Position numbers and translations under genes: made by a program
Part shown: piece by piece, positions 36,801-51,800 of the stretch
How positions within the stretch are numbered: position 1 is the first letter of the stretch
Layout of the letters: each line of letters begins with the position of its first letter
The notes under the pieces: generated by a model
What the model was told of the DNA's origin: nothing
Databases searched by the model: none
The model's input: the letters and a program-made list of their open reading frames with translations, nothing else
DNA from: Himantopus leucocephalus
Taxonomy: Eukaryota > Chordata > Aves > Charadriiformes > Recurvirostridae
Assembly: GCA_003993805.1 (NCBI GenBank)
Contig: RSEF01000005.1
Span: 14,818,678 to 14,882,677, forward strand
Direction of reading: 5' to 3'
DNA length: 64,000 nucleotides

Positions 36801-39800
36801 TCCCATGTATCTCACAAGCCACGTAGAAGGGATTACAAAACTCAGCAACAGAAATCTTTCATCCAGGCTAACAGAGTTCTCAGTGAGGACAATAACAGGG
36901 AGAAATGACACCCCATGCAGAGAAGATCCCCAACTCTGCTGTGCAAAGTTAAGCTGGCTAGATCACTCATACTGGCAGCTGGCACAAGGAGGACATTTCA
37001 CATCACCCATCTTTCGGCACCTGCACTGGTCAGGTGGGTGGGTTGCCCAGCCACCTTTGGCTCCCTCCAGGAACGATGGGGAAAAAGACTCTTTGACAAG
37101 GCTGTTCCTAAAGTGCCAAAAGCGGATGTCCTACCAGAGTGCTAGCGCTAGCTTGGGTTCCTGCTCTCTTTTGTAGCAGCCTCTCTCCTGATCATTGGTT
37201 TCAATATGCATTCCCTACATCACTTCAGCAAATGATGATCACAGCATTTGGCATGTGACAGATGTCCCGGGAAAGTGGGATGTCAGAGGAACACATCTGC
37301 ACATCACTCAGCTGTGCTCACTGCAAAATAAAAAAAAAAAAGAGGTGCCTCCCCTGAGTAGGCCTGTAACCCTTTTTCTCTGTTACATGCGTTTACAGTA
37401 AAATGAGGACAGTCATCAGTGACAATTTGAAAAAGGAAACTCTTTGAAAAATCAAGCACAGCTGGGTTCCAAAGTTCCTTCCTTCTTGAAAGGTTTGGGA
37501 AAAATAAGTTAATAAAGGACGTGTGTTGCCTTGACTTTGCAAAAACAAAGCCAAACATGCATCCCACATAGGTTTTGAAGCCTTCTCCAGGCCTTTTGGC
37601 TCAGCAGGCTGGAAAAGCACCTTGTGGTCCTTTGAGATGACTCCTGCAGTACAACTGTGCAAATGGGAATCACTATAGCTCCTCGCAGGACACTTCCTGG
37701 GTCCACAGGGCACTGCTGGCACCATGTGGAAACCTGGAGGCTGAACAGGAGCAGGCATGCACTCACACCAACTCTTTTTCACAGACAAAAAGAACGACTA
37801 AAACCAAGTGACAAAAAACATTTCTTCTCCCCCTTGGAAAAAAAAAACCCAAAACAACCAAAGGTTGCTTCTGCTGCTAACCTAGGCTCAGTTCAAGGAA
37901 TAACTTGAGTCTGTTCTACTCTTCAAACAGATCTAAAATTACAACAATATCCCACAGAAAAGAAAAAGGCAGTATTGAAAACACTAAGCTATTCAGCTTT
38001 GAAATTCTTTACAGTTACCATCACTCACCTAGAACAACTCGTAATTTGACGTGCCAAGTCTATCTGCCACATTTTGCAACAGCTGATCACAGAGGAGCCA
38101 GCCGATGTTCTCTCAGCACTCACCAATAACAAAAATCAGCTCGAGATGGTATCACATTGTTGCACACTGAAATCTCAGTCTGGGACTATGCTTTTTTTCC
38201 ATTGCATTCCTGTAGCTACAGAACAGCTGGAATGAATCTCTTGCCAACTAAGACTTCAAAAACCTCACACCTAGTAACCATATATTACCCCAGAGAGGCA
38301 TCACTAAGGGAATATTATTCGTCTTGAATAATTAAAGTCATCCAGCTTTTGGCCTCGTGCCTCACAGTTACAAGATAGATGCTTTTAAAAATCAACCTGA
38401 AGTAGACTGTCACCTGGAAACGATGAATTCTTGCTCAAGTGCACACAAATCACGAATGATGAGGAAGAGGCTGATTTGGTTCAGTCAGTGAACATTAAGG
38501 TCATTGTATTCAGCTGACTGCTTATTTTGTTGTACCACTTGGGTGCCCACGTGCATTACTTCTTATACTTTGGCTGTCAAGATGCAAGGATGCGATCTCC
38601 CAGTTAGCTGCAGGTGCAATTTATGCACCGAGCTAAATGAAGTCTGGTTGCAAATGCCTGGATTTTAAACTGCTGTGAAAGGTCTAAGGAATATGAAGGG
38701 CAAACATACAGCTAAGAAGGTAACTTCTATTTTTTCCAGTACTGCCAGGATCCAGTGATATATTTCATTGTGAACTTGTTTTCAAATTGCAATCTTCCTC
38801 CTGGTTCATTGCTTCTGTGTGTGACCCTTATTTCAATAATCTAATTTCCTGCCCAGATGAGAGCATCAATTTTGGGGGAAGGGCCAGATGCCTAGCAAAG
38901 AAACAACAACACTGTCAGCCAGACCATCAGGATTTCCACACAACTCCATCCCCATCAGGCAATGGAGACTACCCAAAGCATGCCTGAAGGACAGGACAGA
39001 TACAAGGAACAAAATTTAAGTGTGGTTCTACTGTTAAGCCTTTAACCCTTGGTAATCTGCCACTTTGAATTGCCCTAGTAACCCCTTTGGTGGCAGTGCC
39101 CATGGCAAGGCGGAGGTCTGCAATGTAAGATTTAAGCAAGTGACTCAAAATGCTTAGGAGGTCTGGGGCACCGGTTTGAAGATCTCAGGGGCAGCCCCAG
39201 AATGGTCCAGGCAGGAAGCTCAGAACAAGATTAACTACCAATTCTAAGCCACTCATCAGCATAAATCTGAAATGCATACACAGTCACTGGTTTGGAAAAA
39301 GCAATTTTCTTTTCTGAAACTGATAAGAAAGAAAGACCCCGTGTTCATAGAGGTTGAGCCCTGTAGGCTGACATGACCTTCCAGATGTCTTTAAAACACA
39401 TCACAAAGCAGACTGCTACTGCTGTCTGTGAATGTGAAATTTACTGTAGCTTGGAGGTGGTTCTGCAGGCTATCCAGAAGTCAGGACCTTAAATCCTACC
39501 AACAGTCTGTCACAGATGGTACGGCAGAGGGGAAAAAGAGGGATTCTGAAATGCTGAGAGAAAAAGTAGGCCATGTAGCTGCTGCTGCTGATATAGTTTC
39601 CTGGATAGCAGAACTGTACATCTAACATATGCTGCAACTCAATATCCCTCAACGAGTCAGAGGCCTCCATGAATTACTGTTAAATTTGCCAAATGCTCTG
39701 TGGTTCACTTCCACTACTAACATGGGAGACTGCATTAAGAACATGGTCAGGACACCTCCTCAGAGATGCTGTAGATTCACACAATATTGCATCTACGGAG

Positions 39801-42800
39801 GAGACAAGAACATACTACAAATATAATATAACATTATGCAAGAGAACAGATTCCACCTGCCCCATTTGTGTCAGCTAGCTTAGCCCATTTTACCTAAATC
39901 TCCTGTCTCTCTTGACCTTAACTGCATCCTCTATGTTTGTTCAGTGCATTAAAGAACTGAAATGAACTCAGGTACACCCTCTTGGAGATACCTCTTTACA
40001 ACAGGTAAAGCTATGTAACAGTCTACAACCACGTCAGTGGTGTCTTCTGGGCTTAAAATCAAATCGTATTAATTGCAAAGTATAAACCTTAATTTGCTGC
40101 AGTTTATACCGATTTCTTTAAATGTAAGTTTCTGTTCCTTGTGTCCTTGTCTGCATATGTTTTACACCACCTACTGACATTAATATTGTTTCTGATTCAC
40201 TCATCTCCGAGTGTGACACCCATGTGTTTGGCCATTTGTCAGCATGTCTACACCGCTCGTTGGAGCAGACACCCCCAAACAGCCCCCACGAAGGCTAACT
40301 AACAAACAAAAACATGGCAGTCACCATGCCAGGACAGCTCTTGTGTTTGGGAAGGAAGTGAGCCTGAGTGTACAAGCTGTTCTTCCCTCTTGTCTGCAGG
40401 TTCCTGTCCTTCCCTTCCTGCACAAGGTACAGCCACTTCTCACAGCTCACTGACCTCAGCTGTAAAGTCAAATACTCTCATTCAGCTGAAAATTACACCA
40501 TTTTTCATGCTAGTATTTCTGGTGCAATACTGTATCAATTTTTTTTGTGAAGTCCACTGCTAAGTGGACAGATCCCAAAGCTTCACTTCACATCAGCTGT
40601 CATGGTCACCTCCTCAGACTCTCAGGATCTACCAGGCATAATGTGGGCGCTCCAAACCTGTGCAGGTGGCTCTAGGGCATTTCCAGGGTATATATTATTT
40701 CATTCTTAACCAAAGGCCCTAGTATCTCAGTTCCTCCTCCTTCTCTTCATCACATTAGCTTTCCATCTAACCTTAAGACCCTACTGTAGAGAAGCAACAA
40801 CATAAAGGAAAATCATACTAAATCCTAAAGTAACTCTACTTTGATCTGCCTGGCCTCTGCACACTTCCCAAGAATCTTAGCCAATATCTTGGCTCTAAAA
40901 ATATGTTCCAGTGACTCACTATTTTAAGCTCTTATGATACCAGAGACATGTAATAATTCACTGGGCAGAAAGCTTCCCACAGGCATTTAAATACTGAAAA
41001 TTCTCATGTGCCAGATATGGTCCCTTTTGTGCTTTTTCAGCATGTGGTGTATGACCCAGACAGAGAGATCACAGCTAGAAAGGTCTTACCTCTTGGGAGC
41101 TATTGCTAGCTTGGGAGCCTTGATGGGTAAGGCTAGTTAGAACAAATCTAAAGCTATTCTACTCCACACAACTGGCCTATGGCAGTCATCGTAAAAAGAA
41201 AGAGTAGAAGTTCAGCCACTGGTCTCTTTGCCAGGCAGGCTTTAAGGTTTAATCATTAGGTTTCCACCAGAATGAAAATTTTCATTTAGAACATAGCTGA
41301 AATGCCAGAAAAAAAGGTACTTTATGAGACAGCAATTTGTCTTGAACACATACAATGACCACATTGGTCCCTTTGCACATTTTCTAATTAAGCTGATGGA
41401 AAGACAAATTACATGGATCTCTAAGGAAATAATAATTTAGAAAATCTGGATTGACAGACAGTTGTTGAAGCTATTTGGTTGCCTAAGAACTCTGTGGGAC
41501 TGTTCCACATGTCTATTCTGAGGGCTGTCTGTATAACCAGGGTCTGAAAAGCCTGTAATTTAGCAGCTCTACTGCAACACCACTTTTTTTTCCCAAGAGG
41601 CTATTGTATCAATCTATCCCTTTCTAGACAGGTGATGGTTTGGAGCCAGGTTGGAATCCTGTATTCCTTTACACAAGTAAGCTGTACTGTTCCATAAGCT
41701 ACAAAAGCATAATATTCAAAGAAATAGATGTGCTTCTACAGGTCTATACAAGTTCCACTTATTTTCATATCATTTCACTACATTGGCAACTGCAAGCAGC
41801 TTTCAGTGTCGCGATGGTATCCCTCACTATGAACAGCCCTCTTTGCACGGTAGTAGGAAGAACAGCACGCCAAGCCTGTAATGAACGAAGGTTTCCTCCT
41901 GTTCTAAGTGCCATGTCAAAGGTGCATTTGGCATTGTCCCATTTCCAGCCTTTAGGAATATGTAAAACTTAATCACTGGATCAGAAGGACACTGCTTTCA
42001 AAGCCCACTGTGTTCCATAAAAAATCCGTGTGTCCAAGTTACTCTTGATGAGACCCAAAGGAGCTACACGAGCACCCTTGGTGGGGTATGTGAAAAATAT
42101 CCACAAAATGAACAGCCTGAGTTAATTTACTATGGCAAAAAAAAATTACAGCAGTCTGAAGGTCAAATGGAATGAAAACATGGTTTAATCTTCTTATTTA
42201 CTTATAAATCACTGATATTTTAGGTCTGCTAAAGTCATTTATAGAGATTTTCACATCGCAAGCTGGCATGCCTGTTCTATATTGACCTAAATTTACCTTC
42301 CATAATTTTGTGAATTCCCAGAATGTTATATTACATGTGGAGTCACCAGCATCTGGGCCTGCTATACTGTAAACCATGGTACAGCAAGTTTACAGGAGAA
42401 TTCTGGTGGTTCCAAGCCATCTATCAACAGTTCTTCGATATTACTATGCCGGTTTCCTCCAACAGATCCCTACCTAGTGTAAGAAATAGGCAGATAACCA
42501 ACTAAAGTTTCCACTGAACTGAGGAAACAGTTAAGACCCCCTCTCACCCCAATTTTGGGATCAACTACTTTCATCCTTTAGTATATGCTTAGTGTTTTTT
42601 CCCCAGCTGCAAGCCGAGGTCCTTCTTCCACACACATGGCCAGAAAGGTGGCTGTTCAGTGAGGAATATGAAATGTGCCTGTAGTCTGCTTGACCTGTTC
42701 TGACCATTGCTAATGAACCCATCTCAAGCTGGATGAGCCGCCATTTTTTCCTTTACATACCAATTTTTTTTTGCATCAACCTATTTTCTTAACTAGCACA

Positions 42801-45800
42801 GAGTATGCAATCTGGAGAAAGCTAATGAAGACCAAAACTTACCATCCGATTCGGAGGCTGCTCTGAAAATCAAGTAGCTGCTGGGAAGAGGCTGAGTGAT
42901 TGAACCAACATTTTCTCCCTTTGGGCCCTGGAAATGCACACAGACAAAAAGATGTAAGGCACAGAAGATGCAATGGACCGTTCAACCCTTTCTACCCTTC
43001 CTGGGCAGAGTGTGTATGTTTGTGATAGGAAAGAAGGACGGAGCAGATGGAGTAATTTAGAGAGACTCATTAGTAATCACGATATTGCTACTGCAGCTCC
43101 AAAGCAGTAATGAGCTCTGACGTAAACGGGGCTTGGTCTAACCTATACTCAGCCCAAAACCTACTCTGTTTATTCAGATCCTCAGGAATGGAAGAATCTC
43201 ATTGCTGTCGCTTGGGACAAAAACAGTCACATATTTGCTATTAGTCATCTTTGTGCAACACCTGAATAGACTGCTCCATGCAATGCACGTCTGTCTGCTT
43301 GCAGCCTGACACATTAGCACAGAAACACCCTTTATGTGTCACCATAAAAGTGGCAGAGCCCACATCTTGTGCTGTGAGTGTCTCTAGCAGAGAGGCAATG
43401 GCAGCTTTTCTGGAAGGAAACAAAGGAGAAACTGCATCCTGCAAACCCATCTGTGGGAAAGGAGACAGGGAAAAACACAGGCTGAGGACCCAAGGTGTCC
43501 CAGCATGGGCACGTGCTGCTGGGTTGCAGCCCTTCACCTCTACATCCAGACCTTTTGAGAACCTTTATGCCGTGATGCCTGGGTGCTGGCCATTTCAGGC
43601 TTTAACAAAAACAGGCTTTGCTTCTTTATGTTGCCTTCAGTTTAGGAGCTGTGGCAAAAAAAAGATTATAGTGTCTTGTAAGCATTCTGCCACAATCCCT
43701 TCAGCATGACCCTCCAGAAATGATTCCCAGGGAGGCAGAGTCCGTCTTGGATTACGCACTTCTTTAAGCAGAACCACAGGCTCCCACCTTGATCCCCTCC
43801 CTGTTTTCTCCTCTCTTGAGCACCAGAAGCTGCTAAGAAAAAGCAGTTCCTGTACCTGGTGAGCACAGCTTCATACACTCCGTGGTATGGACTTTATGCC
43901 ATGACCTGGCTGAAATAAATGGGAGTACTTCCTCCTCTCTTGCATTTCTAAAGTTTCTCTGCCTCCTCTAGTTTCTTCTCTTCCTCACTTCACAACAAAC
44001 AACATGAAAGCAGATCCTTTTTCAATTCTGCAGACATCATGTCAGAAAGAAATGCAGAGCAGAAAACATCACCAATACTCTCATGACCACTATGCCAACT
44101 GCAGGGTGGAACAAGCAGTTTTTTCCAGGATGCTCAAACACAGACTTCCTTGAGTTTCTAGAGAATACCACACAATGCTGAAAATATGTAGGGAAATTTT
44201 TGCAGTTTGACTGTGACTCTCCTCCCTTACACGGGCCTTTATAGTATCCCATCTTGCCCCTTGAAAGAAGGACTTCCCCCTAGCATTAGTCTGTAAGCAG
44301 GGAAACTGTAATGAGTACTGAAAACTGCTCCTATATACAAGTGTCTGGTAATTAAATGGTTTTATCTGGATTTTTGTTTCTGAGTTCCACTCAGAAAGGC
44401 AAAATTTGGAAAAAATGAAGAGAGCAATCATAGGACAAACATTAAATTATATCTGTATCTACTCCATGAAGATGCAGTGCTGAGAAGACAACAGTCTCCA
44501 GTTTAGCTTCTCATCTTTACATCTGCGGGGCTCTGCTGCTGCCAGGAGAAACTGGAATCCTTATTACTTGCTTCTTTCTCCCTGCCCCTCTCCCACAAGA
44601 GGTTCACAAGATTAAGACTGTTTAAAGGCTTAATAGTCAGGACTGGCAAAGTTGGGATTCGATTAGTGATCCAGAGCAGAGCAGCTCAAGACATTACTAG
44701 TGACATTAATGCAATCAAGCATCATTCCCAATGGCATTTTTCCTTTCAGTAGCTTGCAGCTGAGCAGGGCGTTGGAGAATTGTTGATAACACCACTATTT
44801 GTGTTTTCAGTGCAGAGGTTGATATTCGCCCTGTTGGAGGAAAAACCTTACAATCAAACAGTACAGATCCAGAGAACTGAAATTATAAAAAAAAAGGGGG
44901 AGAAGGAAAGGAGGGGATAACACAAGGTTTTAACAGACATGTAGGCATGTGGATAAACACAAGGAGCAGCCAAGTCACTCTTTCAAGGAAAAGTATTCAA
45001 CAGTAAGGCATGCTTATACATGGAGGGGGCTGTTTCCCACAGAAAGAAAAGGAGAAGAAGAAGAGAGAGGAGGCCATAAAAATAAAGTCAACATCTCCAC
45101 AGAGTAAATGAGGTTCTGTATCTGCACAGCAGAGATAATGATGCTTTCTGCCTTTGAGCATCATGCCTGTTTGGAGTCTAAGACCTCCAAGGCAATGACC
45201 ATCTCTCACTAAAAGTGAATGTTATCCCCGCTATGCAGGGACCCAGAGCTCAGCTGCAGTCTCTAGACAGTACAACTAAGAACAGATCATCTTCAGATCA
45301 TTCCTGTCTTTACATTTGATTTGAGACTCAAAAGGCATTATCAAACCGGCGTTGATTAGGCTTTGAAAAATGGAGTGGACTCGCACTGTTTTAGATAGTG
45401 TGACAAGACATCTAGTCTCAGAAAGTCATAAAACAAAGCTTAAAAAAAGAGAAAAAAACCCCTTTTGTAAACAGTACTGTGGGTAACTGTAAGGATGAAG
45501 ATGAAACTAACTGTGCTCTGTTATGAAGCAGAACAAACAACTGTAAAAGAGCAGCACAAGCCCATTACTAGAACTACTTTCTTTAAAGGAATAACTCAAA
45601 GCTCTTAAAATCAATAAAAATAAAATCATATATATTCCCAGATTCCGTGGGTCTGACCCCAACTCATTTAGCACACATGCCAGAACAAGCTGCAGTCAAT
45701 AAAAGCCTTCCCACACCACACTGTTCAGCTACCTCCTAAGCAAGCTCAATGGGAAATACGAACTATTCCGGGACATTTACTTGGGACAGCCAGGCAAACC

Positions 45801-48800
45801 TTGCCAGCAGATAGCCCTACACTCCCTCTGTGAAGCAAGAGGACAAACACCCACACCCTCACACTAATTACTAGGCTGGCATTCCCTGCTCTCCTGCAGT
45901 CATCCCGGCAAAAAGTCTCTTCCCTGAAGCCGTGTGGGATCACACTGCCTTCACATGATGGACAAAGTGCCTCTGCGGCAGTATTTGGAGCACGCGGGGG
46001 AAGTCTTTCTCACCACTGCTTGTGATGCTGACTGAATTTGAGACCTTGGTGGTTTTGGCCTTGGGTTTACAAAGCCCTGGGCAGAGCAAGAAGGTAAAAG
46101 GTCTAATCCATTTGCACTGTGATGGGGTTTCAGGCTAAAATGCTCAAAAAGCCAGTGAAGCAGTGTAGAATAAAGAACTGTCTCCTATCAGGGATATGCT
46201 ACTAAGATAACTCTAGAAACTAGAGAGCCTTATAGGAAAAACAGTTCCCTGCTGCACATCTTTAGCTTTCCTCTATAAGCAATGGTCTTACATCTTACCT
46301 ACCTATCATTTGAAAGGCACCCCAAAATTTCATCTGGCTCTAACTGAAGTTAAAATGACTGCACATCAAATTTAGTTGGCTAGCACAACTATAAATGTCT
46401 AGGGCACTGCTTGAACCAGACATTTGTTTCAGGGCTGAACCCTGCAGTTAGATCCAAACGTCTGCTGAGCAGCCAGGCCAACATGCACAAAGGTGTTCAT
46501 TAATTACCCTAAGTTAGCTGGAAGTCCACTATGTGAGTCGAAACTGGACCATCAACTCTAGTCTGGAAAATCCTTGAAAATTTCACGAGCGATTTTAGCC
46601 AAAAGTGAAAGTTTTTTAGCCAGATCTTATTTCTATCATGATGGGCAGTAACTTGGGCTTTTTGCTTAAGCTCAGGCTAATCTATGTTTCATGAGAAATA
46701 GGCTTTCTTTGCATAGTTATACATCACCAGTTTAGATCAGTCAATTCTGTTCCAGTTGCTTTAAAAGAAGGCCATGAAATGACATAAAATGAAACAGTAT
46801 TTTTAGCAGTTTCAGCCTTAAACTGTTGTCAGAGTGCTGACAGCTTCTTTGACATCAAGGAGTTCACTGGTGGATATCTTCTTGATGTGTATTTCGGTGT
46901 TCACCTTGTGGCTGAAAGCACCTATCACACATAACAATCCAGGCTAAACTCAGGTTTCAGGAAATATCGTACCGTGCAGCTCAAATGCAGCTTTCTCAAT
47001 ACCTGTCTCAAGTTAGACTATTACTTTGACCTTAAAACTCAAATCTCTTGGGACTTCCTCTAGTACACAAATATTTTCAGAGATATATTCCCTTTGTATT
47101 TAATATACTAATTCCTATTTCTGTCATGTATTTTCTCAAGAGGCACAAGAATTAGAAAAACATACACACATGCAAATACATATAGACATTGACAAAAACT
47201 CCTCTTTCTTTTGGATGATTCATTCAAAGGGAAGGGCATTCTGGCATAACACTTCAGATCTGTCAGCAGAATTACTTTTCAGTACCTGACTGTGTTTTTG
47301 ATTCTACTTTTTCACTGGCTCTCCTGACTGTGCTTTTCAGAACAATTCAGTTGACCTGTCAAGTCACAAGGAATTTTTTTGTTGATGGATAGCAAATGAT
47401 TGACAACCTTCTTGAGTGCACGGTCTGAATTAAAAAAGCACCAAAACTCAAAACTGAGTAAGAAGCAAGATAGCAGTGAAACCTTTGGGACTTAAAGCAA
47501 AAGCAATACATCCAGGCACATATCACAGCTGAGCTACTGTCAAAAAACAGCAGCTCTTAGCCCTGGTTGTTGAGGTTAATTTTAATTCTCTCCTCCTACC
47601 TTATTAAAAATTGCAAGACTTTTTATAGTGATTGTATAGCTGTGTTTAAAACTGTTCAATTAACTGCAGGGATGAGCAGGAGTGAGGCTGCTTGATCTGC
47701 TCCCACAGGGCTTCCCCTCCATTTTGTTAGAACTTCTGATGCCAATGACAAATGCCTTCATCGCTCTCACATGAATCTTTCCAAGTAGATTTACTCTGCT
47801 GAACACCTTTGCAGCAAGGCAGTAGCTTGTAATGCTTTGCTTACACTGGTGATGTCTCCTGGAGAATTTAAGTCTGTAGTAACTCTGCTGAGTCACTGTT
47901 TTTAATGGGGAAACAAGAGTTCAAGAACATTTAAGCTTTGTCTTCAGGGTATCCAACAGATGTTGCTCTCTGTGCCTCTCAGGAGGTACTGGGGTCTTCC
48001 TCTTTGCTCATAGGCATTAGATATTTTTTTTTTCTTTTTGCCTATTCTTAAAGGAAAGAAGAAAAAGAAATGCAGCTCTCAAAAATTTGCAGGGAGTTAT
48101 TTCAAGAAGTGTGAGAAACTATTAATCATTTGTGCTACAGGGAGATGCAGAGGTCACTGCAGAACCTACTGTGTGTACAGGAAGAGGCTGTCTTAGCCTG
48201 TGAGTAACAACAGACTGAAGAAGAACTCAAAGTGAAGGGAGAAAAAAAACTTGCTATTTCCATTTCAAAGAAGAGAAAACTAAGGCAACCTATACAGCGT
48301 CACACTTTTGTGCAACAGTCTCTTGAGCAGACCACTGAGTTCCAAGTCCATCGCAAACAAACGCATACTTCAGAGACATCAGAAAAAAAAAAAGTCAAAT
48401 AATTAATCTGTTTTTTGTCACGTTGCCAGCCCTCTTGCAGTACTGTGCAAAGCATTTGGTGCTTTGTGCGTCCTTGTTTTGGGGAAGTCAGTTGACTGAG
48501 TCTATTCCTCATCTCTTTTTAAAGATGTAGGCCATGGCTTGATATAGCTTCTAGGTATCTTTTTCCCTGCACTAACATGTTTCTCCTTTCCTCAGTTTAT
48601 GCATGCATCTATACAAAAAGAATGATACATTTGTATAACTAATGCACCATGTTCCTTTGATGCCATACCATGACCAAGCTTCGGTGTCTTTAATCTTTTT
48701 ATGCACTCAATTCACCATCACTAACAGCAACTGAATAACTAAAAATCTAGATAATATCAATGCTAGGTGATACTAGTGCTGAGACACTTTGGTGACCAAG

Positions 48801-51800
48801 AAGAGGTTGTTCGACTCATCAGGATTGTTACCTTTACAGCCCAGATTGATTGATCCAAAGGATGAAAAAGTTTAAAACAGAAACCATCCTTTTTGGAGGG
48901 TCTCTCGATCAGCTCACAAGAATGGAGCAAGATTGTCCCAACCCACTGTCCGATCTTTGGCGTCTTATAAATCAGCAGCACTCCTGGTTTCAGAACACAC
49001 CACAGCTTGGTCCAACTCTTCAAAGTCCCACGAATCTGGAGGGAAGCAGGGAGAGAACAGAAAGTTGCATTTACTTTGCTCCTTGGAAGAAAACCAGTAT
49101 TTATACAGTATTTCCAGTATGTGTTTCTCCTAAGGCCACACTATGATAGACTTCCTTAGGAAGATACACTGTATTATCTGAACAGTCTAGGGATCTCATA
49201 GTCAAATTTACAAGGCCTGAGATTTTGCTATCAGAATCTAGTCTTCATATTTTTAGTGCTGGCTTAGTGTTAGCAGCTTGCTTAATTTTTTAGCCAACCA
49301 GCGCTGCTGGCCCACGTGAGAGTGATTTGTTAATAATCATGAAGGACACGCCAATTAGAACATTGCATAGAAAAATGTTATTGCTAGTCTAACTCCTCTT
49401 ATAAGTCATGTTAATAGTGTTCTGCAGAACAGAGCTATGAATGGGTTTTGTCAAATACCCCATTTTGAAAAGCACCTCCTCCAGCTGGTTTACTTCTCTG
49501 TCAAGCTCAATGCATACTCCCTCTTGCACAGAAGACTGTACCTTATATATAGGTGTATTGATAAATGGGTGTCTGATACCATATACTAAAGATAACAGCT
49601 TTAAGAATGGGGAAGTTTCTCAGTAAGGTTACATTTTGCTTAAGGTCTTCTTGACTTCAACGTACATAGGCCAAATCTCAAGTCTTACATCGGTGTTACG
49701 TTTTTGTGGCTCAGCATCATTTGTTGCTGAACCAGAAATTTGAAGCCACAGCAAATATGCAACAGTTATTTTGTATTTAAAAAAATATCTCAGTATTTAT
49801 CTATCATCAACACTAAACGTTATGGAAACATTTTGTTACCAATGTAATTTCTTGTATAAACCATATACATCTCACTTTTCTGGCCTCTAATACTGATCAC
49901 AGAACAATGTTGGAGGTTTTCCACACTGGTCAAAAGCAATTGTATCGTTTCATGAAATCCCTAAGTTACTTTTTTTTTTTTAAAAAAGCTATGTGTTTGG
50001 TGAAGTTTGGAAATTAAAGTTTTGACATTATAAAAGGGCAACAAATTCACTATTAGTCATGAAGACTTAATGGCCCCAAATAAGGAGAAAACCAGCAGTG
50101 AAAGGTAACATCTCTCAATGTCAATCCAAATTTATTTTGCCACATACAAAGTTTCAGGACTTCAATGAGAAGCTGTCACTAGTTGAGTCTTTGCACAAGG
50201 AGAAATTACAGTTGTCATCAGGTCCAATATGTTTCGTTCTGTGCTGTGACAACATAAAATCCAACTGTCAATAGAACAAGCTGTATCTGCGCATTTCCAG
50301 GTTGTTATTCTGTCTACTGCTGTATTTCAGTACAAAAACACATCATGGGAAGAGGCCAGCAGACTCTTTCAGAGAGGAAGAAAGAAAGAAACACCCTAAC
50401 TTCCTTTTGTACTATGCACTTTTTGAGACCCTGTCGCTACTTAAGGACATGGACTAGATGGATTGAGTCAGGTTAAGATGGAAAGTAAATATTCCCCATA
50501 ACTCCACTTTTAAAGCAGCTATTTAAGTACAGTTTTACAGCAGCTGTTTAAGTACAGCTTTACAGCAACTTCAACTCAAAACTATTTGCTCTTGCTTCAC
50601 TCAAAAAAGTGCTAGTGCGTAAGTCTCAGACACATCAAGTACTTCTCACTTATTTTTTCCTACAGCCTCAGAAGCAACGGTCTGTATGAAATACCTTCAG
50701 CCAGTCTGCTGTGATCACTACACTGGGATCCTTCAGAGCACTGAAGAGTTGTTTGGTAGCCCTTTTCTTCTCCTGTCTGTAATTTTTTTTTTGTACCTGG
50801 TTCAGAACAGAGAAAATACAGCAGCTGTAATCATGGCCTCTTTTGGGGAGGAAAGAACACAATGCATTAAGGACAGCTATGTATAGCACAGCTAGAACAC
50901 GACCCAGCACAGGTTCCCTAGAAATGAGCACAAGGAAGAGCAAAAGCATAACGAGATAGCAGGCATTTTCGTTGCTCCTGAAGTTCCACTAAACATAATA
51001 TAATTTGGCTTCTCTTTGGGGGGAATGGAAAGAGACTGAATACCCAGTCCTCCTCAAATTAAAGAGATTACATCTAATTTCATCCAAACCAAATTATTTA
51101 TACTTTTGGTTTGGTAGACAAACAAGTGCTCAAGCAATAATTTATTCAGATTGCCTAGACATACCCCTCCTAACAAGACCAATGAAGGATTACAATCCTC
51201 TTGAGGTGCCTAATGGCTCTGGAACTTATGAACAGAGTGAAATAATTACACTGATTTGTTCCATTTGCAGTACATAATCTAATCCTGTATATAAAGCTTG
51301 TAAATGCCCTTGGCCTACAATGACTCCTAGAAGAGCTGGAGGCTTCTCTGGGTCTTGGGAAATGACTCAGAGTAGCTCCCAATGGTTTGTTTGGAAGGTA
51401 CTACTTGTTTTGTAAAAGAAAGTCAGCTGATGCTGACTTGGCTGCTTTGCACATACCTTCAGTGTTTCCTTCTTCATGAATTTGGCTGTGGGAGACACAC
51501 ACTCTTTGTCAGACCCATTGCAAAGCTTATATTCGATCTAAAAAAAGAGGGAGAGAGGAAAGAAGAATGTATTAACATGAAGATGTTCAAGTTATGCTCT
51601 AATGAAGAGTTGTTTGTATCGTCCAGAAATCCATGACAGAGCTGACTGCAGACTTCAGCAGCAGAACAGTAGGCAGGCGCAGAAAATGCATATTTGCAGT
51701 GCGCTCCAAACTTCTTTCTTATACTCATAGTTAGTTGAAAAATTCCCCACCACATTTTCTTCATATTTCTCCCATGCAGACATTAATCTTGGTAAAATAA

